The notes under the pieces were generated by a model, which was given only the letters and a program-made list of their open reading frames with translations, had not been told where the DNA came from and made no database searches. From Streptomyces sp. WM6386 (GTDB lineage: Bacteria; Actinomycetota; Actinomycetes; Streptomycetales; Streptomycetaceae): 64,000 bases of DNA. A program made the translations under genes and the position numbers. Below, piece by piece: positions 35,972 to 44,022 of the stretch (its first letter is position 1; the number at the start of each line of letters is the position of its first letter). Location: positions 62,001-126,000 of the forward strand of contig NZ_JXTE01000002.1 of assembly GCF_000972385.1 (NCBI RefSeq). Direction: 5' to 3'.

Positions 35972-36454
35972 ATGACCGTCCGACCCGTGGTCAAGCGCAC
36001 CGCACGTGCCGTTCTCCTGCATGGCGACGACCTGATCCTGATCAAGCGCACCAAACCCGGCATGGATCCCTACTGGCTCACACCCGGTGGTGGAGTCGAG
36101 CCGACCGACACGACCGTCGTCGACGCCCTGCACCGCGAGGTCTACGAGGAGCTCGGCGCCAAGATCACCGACGTGGTGCCCTGCTTCGTCGACACCGTCG
36201 AGCACATCGGCGAGGACGGTGGTGCGACCGGGGTGAAGGTCCAGCACTTCTTCGTCTGCCGTCTGGAGTCCATGGACACCTCGCTGCGGCACGGGCCCGA
36301 AATCGACGAACCCATCGGTGAGTACGAGATCGTGCGGGTGCCCTTCACCCGCGTCGGGATCGCCTCCGTCCACCTGGTCCCGCTGTCCCTGCGGCACTAC
36401 CTGGACGGGAACATCGAGGGCGTCCGTGCCATGCACGCCCCCGACCTGGGCTGA
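35972..36454 (+). CDS. Nudix hydrolase
   Basis: 160 residues with a full Nudix box: GGGVEPTDTTVVDALHREVY followed by EELG, giving the G-x5-E-x7-RE-x2-EE metal-binding pattern. Nudix enzymes hydrolyse nucleoside diphosphates linked to another group. The ATG at MTVRPVVKRTARAVLL matches the usual domain start; open frame further upstream is not coding. It ends two bases from the stop of the convergent flavohaemoglobin-like gene. Confidence 0.9.
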   Translation: MTVRPVVKRTARAVLLHGDDLILIKRTKPGMDPYWLTPGGGVEPTDTTVVDALHREVYEELGAKITDVVPCFVDTVEHIGEDGGATGVKVQHFFVCRLESMDTSLRHGPEIDEPIGEYEIVRVPFTRVGIASVHLVPLSLRHYLDGNIEGVRAMHAPDLG

Positions 36455-36456
36455 GA

Positions 36457-37950
36457 TCAGTCCCCGATGACGACGAGCTCCTCCACGGAGTCGTGACGTA
36501 TACGGTTCGACGGAATGCCGATGTCCCTCAGGGCGTCCACACCACTGCGGATCATCCCGGGCGGGCCCGAGACGAAGGCGTCGTACTCGTTCCAGGGGCC
36601 GTACTGGCGGATGGCCTCGGGGAGTTGGACACGCGCCAGTTGGTCGATGACCGCGCGGACCGAGAGCCACGGGTGGGACTGCTGGAGCCTGAGCATCGTG
36701 TCGATGTCGTACAGGTCGTGGTCGGTGCGGGCGCCGTAGAACACCTCGACCGGCCGCCGCTCGCCGTGTTCGGCGACGTCCTCGATCAGTGCCTTGATCG
36801 GCGCTATGCCGGTACCACCGCCCAAACAGAGCAGTCCGCTGTCGGTGGTGTGATCCACGGTCATCGAACCGGTCGGCGGACCGAGCCGGAGGATGTCGCC
36901 GGGCCGGGCTCGGTGCACCAGGGCGTTGGAGACCCAGCCCGCCGGGACAGCCTTCACGTGGAACGACAGCAGGCCGTCGGAGCGGGGCGCCGAGGCGAAG
37001 GAGTAGTGCCGCCAGATCCGCGGCCACCACGGCGTCTCCAGGCTCGTGTACTGGCCGGCGAGGAAGGGGTAGGGCTGGTCCGGGCGGACGGTGACGACCG
37101 CGACGTCCGGCGTCCTGAGGTCGTGCGACACGACCTCGGCGTACCACCAGGCCGGGGCGCGCAGTTCGTCCCTGGCCGCCGCGTCGATCATCACCTGCGA
37201 GATCGTCGTGTACGTCCGGACCCAGGCCGCTTCCAGCTCCGGGTCCCAGATGTTCTCGGCGTACTTGCTCAGCGCGCCGATGAGGCACTCGCCGACGGCC
37301 GGGTAGTGCTCGGCCCGGGTGCCGTACTTGCGGTGGCCGCGGCCGAGATTCTGCAGGTAGTCGACGAGGACGGGGGTGTTGTCGATGTGCTCGGCCGCGG
37401 TGAGCAGCGCCTTGAGCAGCCGGTCCCGCTGGGTGTCCATCGCGGCGGGGAAGAGCGAGCGCAGGTCGGGGTGGCGGACGAAGAGGAGTGCGTAGAAGTA
37501 CGAGGTGACCTTGTCGGCCACGGGGGCGACCTCCGCCATGGTCCGGCGGATGAGGATCGCGTCCGGGGAAGCCTGCTGGGCCTGCGCCGGGTTGGTGCGC
37601 TGCGGGGGTACACGCTGCTCCGGGGGCGGGGGTTCCGCCTGCCCCCGGTTCGGTATCGCGTGCGAGGTGAGGGTCGCCGTCGAGTGCGCCTGCTCGGTCG
37701 GGGCTGGTGGGGCGTCGGGAGCGGGCGGTGGGGCAGGTGCCGGGGCTGGGACGGGCAGCGGGGCGTCCTGTGCCGGTGGCTTCGTCTCGGCGCCCTGTGC
37801 GGTCCTGCCGACCGGGCGCAGCGCCGCCAGGCGGCTGCTCTCGGCCGTCTCCTGCTCGCTGCCCGGCTCCGGCTGCTTGTGCGGCGTGAACCAGCCGCTC
37901 CCGCCGCCGGAAGTGCCGTTGTCGGCCGACGCGGTGGTCGGAGCGTCCAT
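36457..37950 (-). CDS. Flavohaemoglobin-like globin-reductase with Pro/Ala-rich N-terminal extension
   Basis: 497 residues. The first about 130 are a low-complexity Pro/Ala/Gln-rich extension. A globin domain follows (VADKVTSYFYALLFVRHPDL with B10-type Tyr; proximal His in LGRGHRKYG), then a ferredoxin-reductase module with FAD loop RHYSFASAP and NAD(P) loop GGGTGIAPIKAL. Flavohaemoglobins detoxify NO to nitrate using NADPH. The long disordered N terminus is not part of classic Hmp and may target or tether the protein. GAGG six bases upstream supports this ATG over one 21 bases earlier. Confidence 0.88.
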   Translation of the reverse strand: MDAPTTASADNGTSGGGSGWFTPHKQPEPGSEQETAESSRLAALRPVGRTAQGAETKPPAQDAPLPVPAPAPAPPPAPDAPPAPTEQAHSTATLTSHAIPNRGQAEPPPPEQRVPPQRTNPAQAQQASPDAILIRRTMAEVAPVADKVTSYFYALLFVRHPDLRSLFPAAMDTQRDRLLKALLTAAEHIDNTPVLVDYLQNLGRGHRKYGTRAEHYPAVGECLIGALSKYAENIWDPELEAAWVRTYTTISQVMIDAAARDELRAPAWWYAEVVSHDLRTPDVAVVTVRPDQPYPFLAGQYTSLETPWWPRIWRHYSFASAPRSDGLLSFHVKAVPAGWVSNALVHRARPGDILRLGPPTGSMTVDHTTDSGLLCLGGGTGIAPIKALIEDVAEHGERRPVEVFYGARTDHDLYDIDTMLRLQQSHPWLSVRAVIDQLARVQLPEAIRQYGPWNEYDAFVSGPPGMIRSGVDALRDIGIPSNRIRHDSVEELVVIGD

Positions 37951-38374
37951 GGTGTGCCTCGCCTCGAACATCTTTCGGTCGGTCTGGGCACTTCCTCGGT
38001 CGGAATGTGCCTGCTTTCCCCCGCAGACGGCTTACTTTCCCCGTTCATGGCCATGGCCAATGCGGCCACATTCAACCCGTATTCGCGCTCCATACGGACA
38101 AGTAAGGCGAGAGTGTGACATTGGCCGCAGCGCTCTCACCGCAGCCTCCCACCGCATGGGGACGCCCGGCCGCATAACCGAAAACGCGGGTCTCGATCTC
38201 TCCGTCCCGTTAGGCTGCCTTGCCTTGTTCACGGTCCGGGCAGGGCATGCGCAGGGTCTGCGCACCTCACGCCGGACGAGAACCGGAGTCGACCCTACCG
38301 GTCAGCGCTCCACACACAAGTCCCGCCTTCCTCCTCCACGAATGAGGCGAGGAGCGAACCATCAATTCCTTCAA
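37951..38374. other. 424-bp intergenic region
   Basis: Holds the promoter of the flavohaemoglobin-like gene near its left end and the 3' flank of the HAD gene at its right. It is A+T-richer than the coding DNA around 38020-38120. No convincing gene, RNA or long hairpin was seen; short open frames here lack ribosome sites and codon bias. Confidence 0.5.
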
Positions 38375-39007
38375 TTACCGGGCGCTGCGCACCAATTCAT
38401 AGGCAGCCCACAGATCTCTGCCTGTGTACGCGTGGGTCGCGAGACCGGCCAGATGACTGTCCGCATTGACCGCGACGGAGACCGGCACCGTGCCGAAGAG
38501 GTCCTTGTCCGAGGACGAGTCCCCATAGGCAATACAATCGGCCCGGCTCACCCCGAACTCCTCACACAGCCGGTCGGCGATCAGGACCTTGGCTGCGGCG
38601 CTGAGCACCCCGGCCGGATCCACGGGCTCGGTGAACGGCACGGCGGGAAAGCGCGATCCGTAGGCCGCGTGGGCACCCCAGGTGATGAGCCGCTCGACGA
38701 AGAAGGACGGCGAGAGCGATACGACGGCGCAGTAGTCGCCGTTCTCCCGGATCTCCTCCCAGACGTCACGAATTCGGGCCAGCCACGGAGCGCCCTCGAA
38801 AGCGGCCGCCACATGGGCCTCGGTGAGCTCTGTCCACAGTTCGCGTACCCGCGCGGCGTACTCGGGCGGTTCTATCAGCCCCGTCGAGATCGCCTGGTCG
38901 AGTGCCACGGTCTCGGCTTCCAGCCCTAGTTGCCGGGAAATCTCCACGGGCGAGGAAGTGCCGTACAGCAATGTGCCGTCGAGGTCGAAGAGATGAAGTC
39001 TGGCCAT
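38375..39007 (-). CDS. HAD family phosphatase (HAD-IB, phosphoserine phosphatase-like)
   Basis: 210 residues. Motif I is LFDLDGTLLYG near the N terminus; motif II is VVSLSPSFF; motif IV is AYGDSSSDKDLF. The serine-phosphatase-like GDSSSD and small helical cap point to the HAD-IB group. The start at MARLHLFDLDGT removes an unlikely N-terminal extension of 26 residues. Substrate unknown. Confidence 0.87.
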   Translation of the reverse strand: MARLHLFDLDGTLLYGTSSPVEISRQLGLEAETVALDQAISTGLIEPPEYAARVRELWTELTEAHVAAAFEGAPWLARIRDVWEEIRENGDYCAVVSLSPSFFVERLITWGAHAAYGSRFPAVPFTEPVDPAGVLSAAAKVLIADRLCEEFGVSRADCIAYGDSSSDKDLFGTVPVSVAVNADSHLAGLATHAYTGRDLWAAYELVRSAR

Positions 39008-39123
39008 GGTTCCCGAGGCTAGCCGGGTCGGATGACGACACCTGGGCGAGGATCCCTGAAGCCCTTTGGGCGAGGACACCGCCAACGCTTCGCAAGGCCG
39101 TCAGATGTCTGTCGTTCGCTCAT

Positions 39124-39137
39124 GTTTCACGTGAAAC
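39124..39137. promoter_or_regulatory. parS site
   Basis: Perfect GTTTCACGTGAAAC in the gap between the divergent HAD and GNAT genes. Confidence 0.92.
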
Positions 39138-39164
39138 ACGCGCCGTCTGTCGTGGCGCTGTGCA

Positions 39165-40112
39165 GTGGGCTACGACATGGCCAAAACCTCGTACATCTCC
39201 CCGGAAACAGGTGGACGCCGAGGGCACCCGTCAGACAGCCTGACCTGCGTGTCGACACCTCCTCTCGCCGATCTGCCCATCCGCCGATTGACGCGGCGCG
39301 ATCTCCCCGCCTGCGCCGACTTGTCCGAGGACCGGGGGTGGCCGCGCGAGGAGCACAAGTGGGGCTTCCTCCTCACCTCCGGGAAGGGATACGGCATCGA
39401 TGACCCCGACGGCGGCCTCGCCAGCGCCTGCGTCGTCACCGAGTACGGCCCGCAGGACCGCCCCGATGTGGGGGCCATCGGCATGGTGCTGGTCGCCGAT
39501 CGACATGCACGCCAGGGCATCGGCCGCCGGCTGATGCGTCACGTGATCGCGGCGATGGGCACCACCCCGCTGACCCTGCATGCGACGCCCAACGGCCGCC
39601 CGCTCTACGAGGAACTCGGCTTCAAGGTCACCGGCCGGGCGGAGATGGTGCGGGGCCACTTCACGGCCGGATACCAGCCTGCCGTCGCCACCCGCGCGGC
39701 GACCGCAGAGGACCTCACCGCCATCCTCCGGCTCGACGCGGAGGTCTTCGGCGCCGATCGCACGCATATCGTGACGCGCCTGCCCGCCTTCGCCGACCAG
39801 TTGCGGGTCGCCGAGGAGAACGGCCGGATCATCGGATACGTGGGCGCATGGCCGAACATGGACAACCATGTCGTGGGGCCGCTGATCGCCCGGGACACGG
39901 AGACGGCGAAAGCGCTCATCGCCTCGCTGGCCGCCCGCACCGACCTCAAACTGCGTACCGACATCGACGTGCGGCACGAGGAGCTGCTGACGTGGGTGAA
40001 GGAGCGCGGGCTGGCATCCGTTGCCTTCAACTCGGTCATGACCTACGGGATTTCGGAGTTGCCCGGTGACTGGAGCCGACGGTTCGCGCCGGTGACGGTG
40101 GCGGCGGGGTGA
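39165..40112 (+). CDS. Tandem-domain GNAT acetyltransferase
   Basis: Up to 315 residues. The first half is a GNAT domain with the acetyl-CoA loop in VLVADRHARQGIGRRLM. The second half (from about AEDLTAILRLDAEVFG) is a degenerate GNAT-like domain of the Acetyltransf_18 type. Such two-domain acetyltransferases are common in Streptomyces; acceptors are mostly unknown. The start is uncertain: a GTG at 39249 reads VSTPPLADLPIRRLTRRD, which resembles homologues better than the longer N terminus. Confidence 0.82.
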   Translation: MGYDMAKTSYISPETGGRRGHPSDSLTCVSTPPLADLPIRRLTRRDLPACADLSEDRGWPREEHKWGFLLTSGKGYGIDDPDGGLASACVVTEYGPQDRPDVGAIGMVLVADRHARQGIGRRLMRHVIAAMGTTPLTLHATPNGRPLYEELGFKVTGRAEMVRGHFTAGYQPAVATRAATAEDLTAILRLDAEVFGADRTHIVTRLPAFADQLRVAEENGRIIGYVGAWPNMDNHVVGPLIARDTETAKALIASLAARTDLKLRTDIDVRHEELLTWVKERGLASVAFNSVMTYGISELPGDWSRRFAPVTVAAG

Positions 40113-40157
40113 GGGACGGCGGCGTGGCGACGGCTTGCTGACAGCAGCTGAAGGGGT

Positions 40158-40187
40158 GATGCCGGGTCCCGGTCGGGGCCCGGCATC
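40158..40187. terminator. Bidirectional terminator between convergent genes
   Basis: GATGCCGGGTCCC pairs with GGGGCCCGGCATC (one T-G wobble) across a 4-base loop. It lies between the GNAT and MFS gene ends. Confidence 0.85.
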
Positions 40188-40236
40188 GTTCGGTCGGCTC
40201 AAGGTGGCTGGTGCGGCTCGGTCGGCCCTGTCCGGA

Positions 40237-41445
40237 TCAGTGGTGGACAGCCGCCCGCCGCTCAGCCGGTACGGCCCCTGCCACCACCTCGCTGGGCGCG
40301 CCGGCCCGGCGCTCCAGGGCGGCCGAGAGAAGCGCGAGTCCCAGGGCGGCAGCGGCCAGGACGGCACCCACCCAGTTCGGAGCGGTGTAGCCGAGACCGG
40401 CGCCGATCACAAGGCCGCCGAGCCAGGCGGAGAGCGCGTTGCCGAGGTTGAAGGCACCGATGTTCACCGCCGAGGCGAGTGTCGGGGCGCCGTGCGCCTG
40501 GTCGAGGACGCGCTTCTGCAGCGGCGGGACCGTGGCGAACCCCAGGGCGCCGATGAGCGTGATCGTGACGGCCGCGAGGACCTTGTTGTGCGCGGTGAGC
40601 GTGAAGAGCGCGAGAACGACGGCCAGGGCCCCCAGAGACACGTACAGCAGGGGCATCAGGGCGCGGTCCGCGTACTTGCCGCCGATGAGGTTGCCGCCGA
40701 CCATGCCGAGGCCGAAGAGTACGAGCAGCCAGGTGACGGAGCCGTCGGCGAATCCGGCGACGTGGGTCATCATCGGCGCGATGTAGGTGATGGCCGCGAA
40801 GACGCCGCCGAAGCCGAGCACCGTCATCGCCATGGCGAGCAGGACCTGGGCGTTCTTGAAGGCGGCCAGTTCGTGGCGCAGGTGCACGCCCTCCGGCCTG
40901 GGCATGTCGGGGACGAGCTTGGCGATGCCAACCAGGCCCAGGACTCCGAGCGCGGCGACGAGGGCGAAGGTGACGCGCCAGCCGACGGTCTGCCCCACGA
41001 GGGTGCCCAGCGGGACGCCCACCACGTTGGCGACGGTGAGGCCGGTGAACATCATCGCGATGGCTCCGGCCTTCTTGTCCGGGGCGACCAGCTCGGCCGC
41101 CACGACCGAGCCGATGCCGAAGAAGGCACCGTGGGCGAGTGAGGCGACCACCCGGCCGATCAGCATGACGCTGAAGGCGGGGGCCAGGGCGGACAGCAGG
41201 TTGCCGGCGATGAAGAGGCCCATCAGCACCATCAGCATGCGCTTTCGGGAGACCTTGGTGCCGAGCACCGTCATCAGCGGAGCACCGAACATGACGCCGA
41301 GCGCATAGCCCGTCACCAGGAAGCCGGCCGTGGGGATGGAAACCCCGAAGTCACCCGCGACCTCGGGCAGCAAGCCCATGATCACGAACTCGGTGGTTCC
41401 GATTCCGAAGGCCCCGATCGCGAGAGCCAGGAGCGCGAGAGGCAT
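40237..41445 (-). CDS. MFS transporter (DHA1, AraJ/YdhP-like)
   Basis: About 402 residues with 12 membrane helices. The start of the family (LALAIGAFGIGTTEFVIMGLLPEVAGD) and GYALGVMFGAPLMTVL then RKRMLMVLMGLF in loop 2-3 are characteristic of DHA1 drug/arabinose-type exporters. An ATG four codons earlier is possible. It is divergent from a MarR regulator, the classic layout for a repressor-controlled efflux pump. Substrate unknown. Confidence 0.88.
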   Translation of the reverse strand: MPLALLALAIGAFGIGTTEFVIMGLLPEVAGDFGVSIPTAGFLVTGYALGVMFGAPLMTVLGTKVSRKRMLMVLMGLFIAGNLLSALAPAFSVMLIGRVVASLAHGAFFGIGSVVAAELVAPDKKAGAIAMMFTGLTVANVVGVPLGTLVGQTVGWRVTFALVAALGVLGLVGIAKLVPDMPRPEGVHLRHELAAFKNAQVLLAMAMTVLGFGGVFAAITYIAPMMTHVAGFADGSVTWLLVLFGLGMVGGNLIGGKYADRALMPLLYVSLGALAVVLALFTLTAHNKVLAAVTITLIGALGFATVPPLQKRVLDQAHGAPTLASAVNIGAFNLGNALSAWLGGLVIGAGLGYTAPNWVGAVLAAAALGLALLSAALERRAGAPSEVVAGAVPAERRAAVHH

Positions 41446-41507
41446 GAGGGTCTGCACCTTCCAGATAATTGCAGGAGCGCTTTACAGTCGAAGACAATAC
41501 TTGCATA

Positions 41508-41526
41508 CGCTTGATAGTTTCAAGCG
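41508..41526. promoter_or_regulatory. Candidate MarR operator
   Basis: CGCTTGATAGTTTCAAGCG: 7-bp perfect inverted arms with a 5-base spacer, in the gap between the divergent MFS and MarR genes. MarR dimers bind such sites, so it probably controls both promoters. Confidence 0.7.
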
Positions 41527-41586
41527 CCGACTATTGCGGCCCTGCTCTATCCTGGTTTCAGTCGTTCCGGGACGAAGGAAGCGCCG

Positions 41587-42045
41587 ATGACAGCGACGGA
41601 CCCCGCACCCACCCCCCTCGCACAGGGCTGGTGCGCCCTCTCCCTGCTGCACGGGAGGATCGAGGCCCATATCGAGCGGGCCCTCCAGGCGAAGCACGAC
41701 CTCAGCGTGCGCGAGTACTCCCTGCTCGACGTCCTCAGCCGACAGCACGACGGAGACGGCGGCCATCTGCAGATGAAGCAGGTCGCCGACGCCGTCGTCC
41801 TGAGCCAGAGCGCCACCACCCGGCTGGTCACCCGCCTGGAGGACCGCCTCCTGCTCACCCGCTACCTGTGCCCCACCGACCGCCGCGGCATCTACACCAA
41901 CGTCACCGAGGCAGGTCTCAAGCTCCTCGCCCAAGCACGGCCGACCAATGACACCGCCCTGCGCGAGGCTCTCGACGAAGCGGCCAGGAACCCCGAACTG
42001 GCCCCGCTGGTCCGGGTCGTGGAGTCGCTGAACGTGCCCGCATAG
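41587..42045 (+). CDS. MarR family transcriptional regulator
   Basis: 152 residues with a MarR winged helix: LSVREYSLLDVLSRQ, then the recognition region MKQVADAVVLSQSATTRLVT and the wing LLTRYLCPTDRRGIYTNVTE. Divergent from the MFS pump, which it most likely represses until a ligand binds. The inverted repeat in the 130-base gap is its probable operator. An acetyltransferase gene follows 11 bases later and may be cotranscribed. Confidence 0.9.
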   Translation: MTATDPAPTPLAQGWCALSLLHGRIEAHIERALQAKHDLSVREYSLLDVLSRQHDGDGGHLQMKQVADAVVLSQSATTRLVTRLEDRLLLTRYLCPTDRRGIYTNVTEAGLKLLAQARPTNDTALREALDEAARNPELAPLVRVVESLNVPA

Positions 42046-42055
42046 GCTGGCCGGC

Positions 42056-42508
42056 ATGGGAGATCTTGAAATACGCGCCGCCGTCGCCGCCGATGTCCTC
42101 GCGATCGTCGCCATGCTTGCGGACGACCCGCTGGGCGCGCAGCGCGAGTCACCGGACGACCTCGCGCCCTACCTGACCGCCCTGGAGCGGCTCGTCGCGG
42201 ACCCGAACCAGCACCTCGTCGTCGCCGTCCGCGAGGACCGCGTCGTGGGCACTCTCCAGCTCACGATCATTCCCGGGCTCTCCCGACGCGGCTCCACCCG
42301 GTCGATCATCGAAGGCGTCCGCATCCACGCCGACGAGCGTGGCAGCGGTCTGGGTACGCAGCTCATCGAGTGGGCGGTCGATGAATCACGGCGTCAGAAC
42401 TGCCAGTTGGTGCAGCTGACCTCCGACGCCACCCGCACCGACGCACATCGCTTCTACGAGAGGCTGGGCTTCGAGGCCACGCACGTGGGCTTCAAGCTGC
42501 CGCTCTGA
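42056..42508 (+). CDS. GNAT family N-acetyltransferase
   Basis: A 150-residue single GNAT domain. The acetyl-CoA binding motif is IHADERGSGLGTQLIEWAV, and the end HRFYERLGFEATHVGFKL is the usual GNAT C-terminal signature. It may acetylate an amino group of a small molecule or drug. Eleven bases after the MarR gene, so it probably belongs to the same transcript. A parS-containing hairpin follows. Confidence 0.9.
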   Translation: MGDLEIRAAVAADVLAIVAMLADDPLGAQRESPDDLAPYLTALERLVADPNQHLVVAVREDRVVGTLQLTIIPGLSRRGSTRSIIEGVRIHADERGSGLGTQLIEWAVDESRRQNCQLVQLTSDATRTDAHRFYERLGFEATHVGFKLPL

Positions 42509-42534
42509 CGCTCGGACGGGCACCGTTCCGACCT

Positions 42535-42570
42535 CCGGGGGGCTTGTTTCACGTGAAACAAGCCCCCCGG
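42535..42570. terminator. 36-bp perfect palindrome with parS core
   Basis: CCGGGGGGCTT and AAGCCCCCCGG flank the parS core at 42546-42559. It lies between the convergent GNAT and serine hydrolase genes (4 bases before the latter's stop), where a two-way terminator is expected. Confidence 0.75.
42546..42559. promoter_or_regulatory. parS site
   Basis: Perfect GTTTCACGTGAAAC at the centre of a long hairpin between convergent genes. Confidence 0.92.
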
Positions 42571-42574
42571 CCGC

Positions 42575-43960
42575 TCAGCCGACACCGCGCCACCCCTCCG
42601 GGTCCACCCCACCCGGCACGGACGAGCCCTCGTCGTACGGCTGACGCGTGAACACGAACGACCCGAGGTCCAGATGGCTCACAGCGCCGTCAGGCCGCCG
42701 TACGGCCTTCAGGAGCTCTCCGGCGAAGTAGCCCTCGAGGCCAGTCCACGTGCCGTCACCGTTCCTGCGAAAACGTGAGCGGCGACCGGTACCGCTCAGG
42801 GGATCCAGCGAGACGCCGCCCTTGGTCGTCAGCCGCAGGGCGAACGCATGCGTCCCCCAGTACCACTGCCCCGCCAACTCCAGCACAGCTGCGTCGACTT
42901 CGGGCAGGGGACGCCACGGCTCGGGAATCCGCGGCTCGGCCTCCGCGACGATCCGTACGAGGTCGGCGCCCACGGAACCCAGCAATGGCCCGGAGGTGCA
43001 GTTGGCCAGCACCACCGCGGCCACGTCGTCGGCCACGCTGATGGTGAGGTTGGCCAGGAATCCCGGCAGGGACCCCGAGTGCCCGACGAGCAGTCGGCCG
43101 TCCCGGCTCTGCACCTGCATCCCCAGACCGTACGTCGCACCGTCCACGACATCCGCGACCTCGGCCGGAGCGGCGGGCGTCCGCATCTCCCGTACCGTCT
43201 CCGCACCCAGCACCCGGTCGTCGCCCTTCGCCAGGAAGGCCGCGAACTTCGCCAAGTCGCCGGTGGTGGACCAGAGTTGGCCCGCCGGGGCCATCCGGCC
43301 GAGGTCCTCAGTGGGCTCCGGAAGCATCACATCGGCCCAGGGATGCACCGCCCAGCCACCCGCATGCGGCGCCCGGGGCTGGGCGCTCGTGCTGTCGAGG
43401 CCCAGGGGTTCGAGCACTTCGCGCCGGAGGACGTCCTCCCATGGGGCCCCGCGCAGCTCCTCGACCAGCGCACCCAGCAGGGTGTAGCCGGGGTTCGAAT
43501 AATGGAAGCGGCGGCCGCCCGGGTGCAGGAAGGGCTGCTCGCCGAGCACGTCGGTCAGTTCGGGACGCAGCGAGCCCGGGCTGCGCTCCCACCACGGCCC
43601 CGGCGCCTCGGCCGCCAACCCGGCCGTGTGCGCGAGGAGTTCGGCGATGGTGGCCTCCCCCGCGCCGGTGCCCGGCAGATGCTTCTCCAGCGGGTCGCCG
43701 AGGTCGAGCAGTCCCTCGTCGCGCAATCGCAGCACGAGTACGGCGGTGAAGGTCTTGGTAATCGAGCCGATGCGGTATTGCACGTTCTCGTCCGGCCCGT
43801 GCCCGTCCACCGACGTCCGCGAGCCGTGCCAGACGGCCCGGCCCTCTCGCACGACCACCGCGACCAGCGATGGCGTACGTCCCTCGGCCTGGGCCACGGC
43901 AATGCGGTGCAGCAGCGCCCGGCGCGTGCCGGGAAGCAGCTCTTCCTGAGATGTCGTCAT
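42575..43960 (-). CDS. Serine hydrolase (class C beta-lactamase / DD-peptidase family)
   Basis: 461 residues. The nucleophile motif is RIGSITKTF (S-x-x-K); the Tyr motif is HYSNPGY (Y-S-N); the third motif is LVGHSGSLPG (H-x-G), all in the expected order. A C-terminal domain of about 110 residues resembles the beta-barrel of EstB/DD-peptidase-like esterases. No signal peptide is visible, so it is probably a cytoplasmic esterase or peptidase rather than a true secreted beta-lactamase. Confidence 0.88.
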   Translation of the reverse strand: MTTSQEELLPGTRRALLHRIAVAQAEGRTPSLVAVVVREGRAVWHGSRTSVDGHGPDENVQYRIGSITKTFTAVLVLRLRDEGLLDLGDPLEKHLPGTGAGEATIAELLAHTAGLAAEAPGPWWERSPGSLRPELTDVLGEQPFLHPGGRRFHYSNPGYTLLGALVEELRGAPWEDVLRREVLEPLGLDSTSAQPRAPHAGGWAVHPWADVMLPEPTEDLGRMAPAGQLWSTTGDLAKFAAFLAKGDDRVLGAETVREMRTPAAPAEVADVVDGATYGLGMQVQSRDGRLLVGHSGSLPGFLANLTISVADDVAAVVLANCTSGPLLGSVGADLVRIVAEAEPRIPEPWRPLPEVDAAVLELAGQWYWGTHAFALRLTTKGGVSLDPLSGTGRRSRFRRNGDGTWTGLEGYFAGELLKAVRRPDGAVSHLDLGSFVFTRQPYDEGSSVPGGVDPEGWRGVG

Positions 43961-44022
43961 GGGCCCAGTCCACCCCGCGGAACACCGCGACGTCGAACGC
44001 TTTGGACCCGGGAACGGGCGGT

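Noticed and set aside
35935..36321. Short frames beginning MFHVE or MFHVK at parS sites (also near 15810, 39122 and 53883)
   Set aside because: parS always reads MFHVK in one frame because of its sequence; apart from cydCD these frames lead to shadow proteins or to unneeded extensions.
36950..36966. parS-like CCTTCACGTGGAAC inside the flavohaemoglobin gene
   Set aside because: Three mismatches and inside coding sequence; expected by chance.
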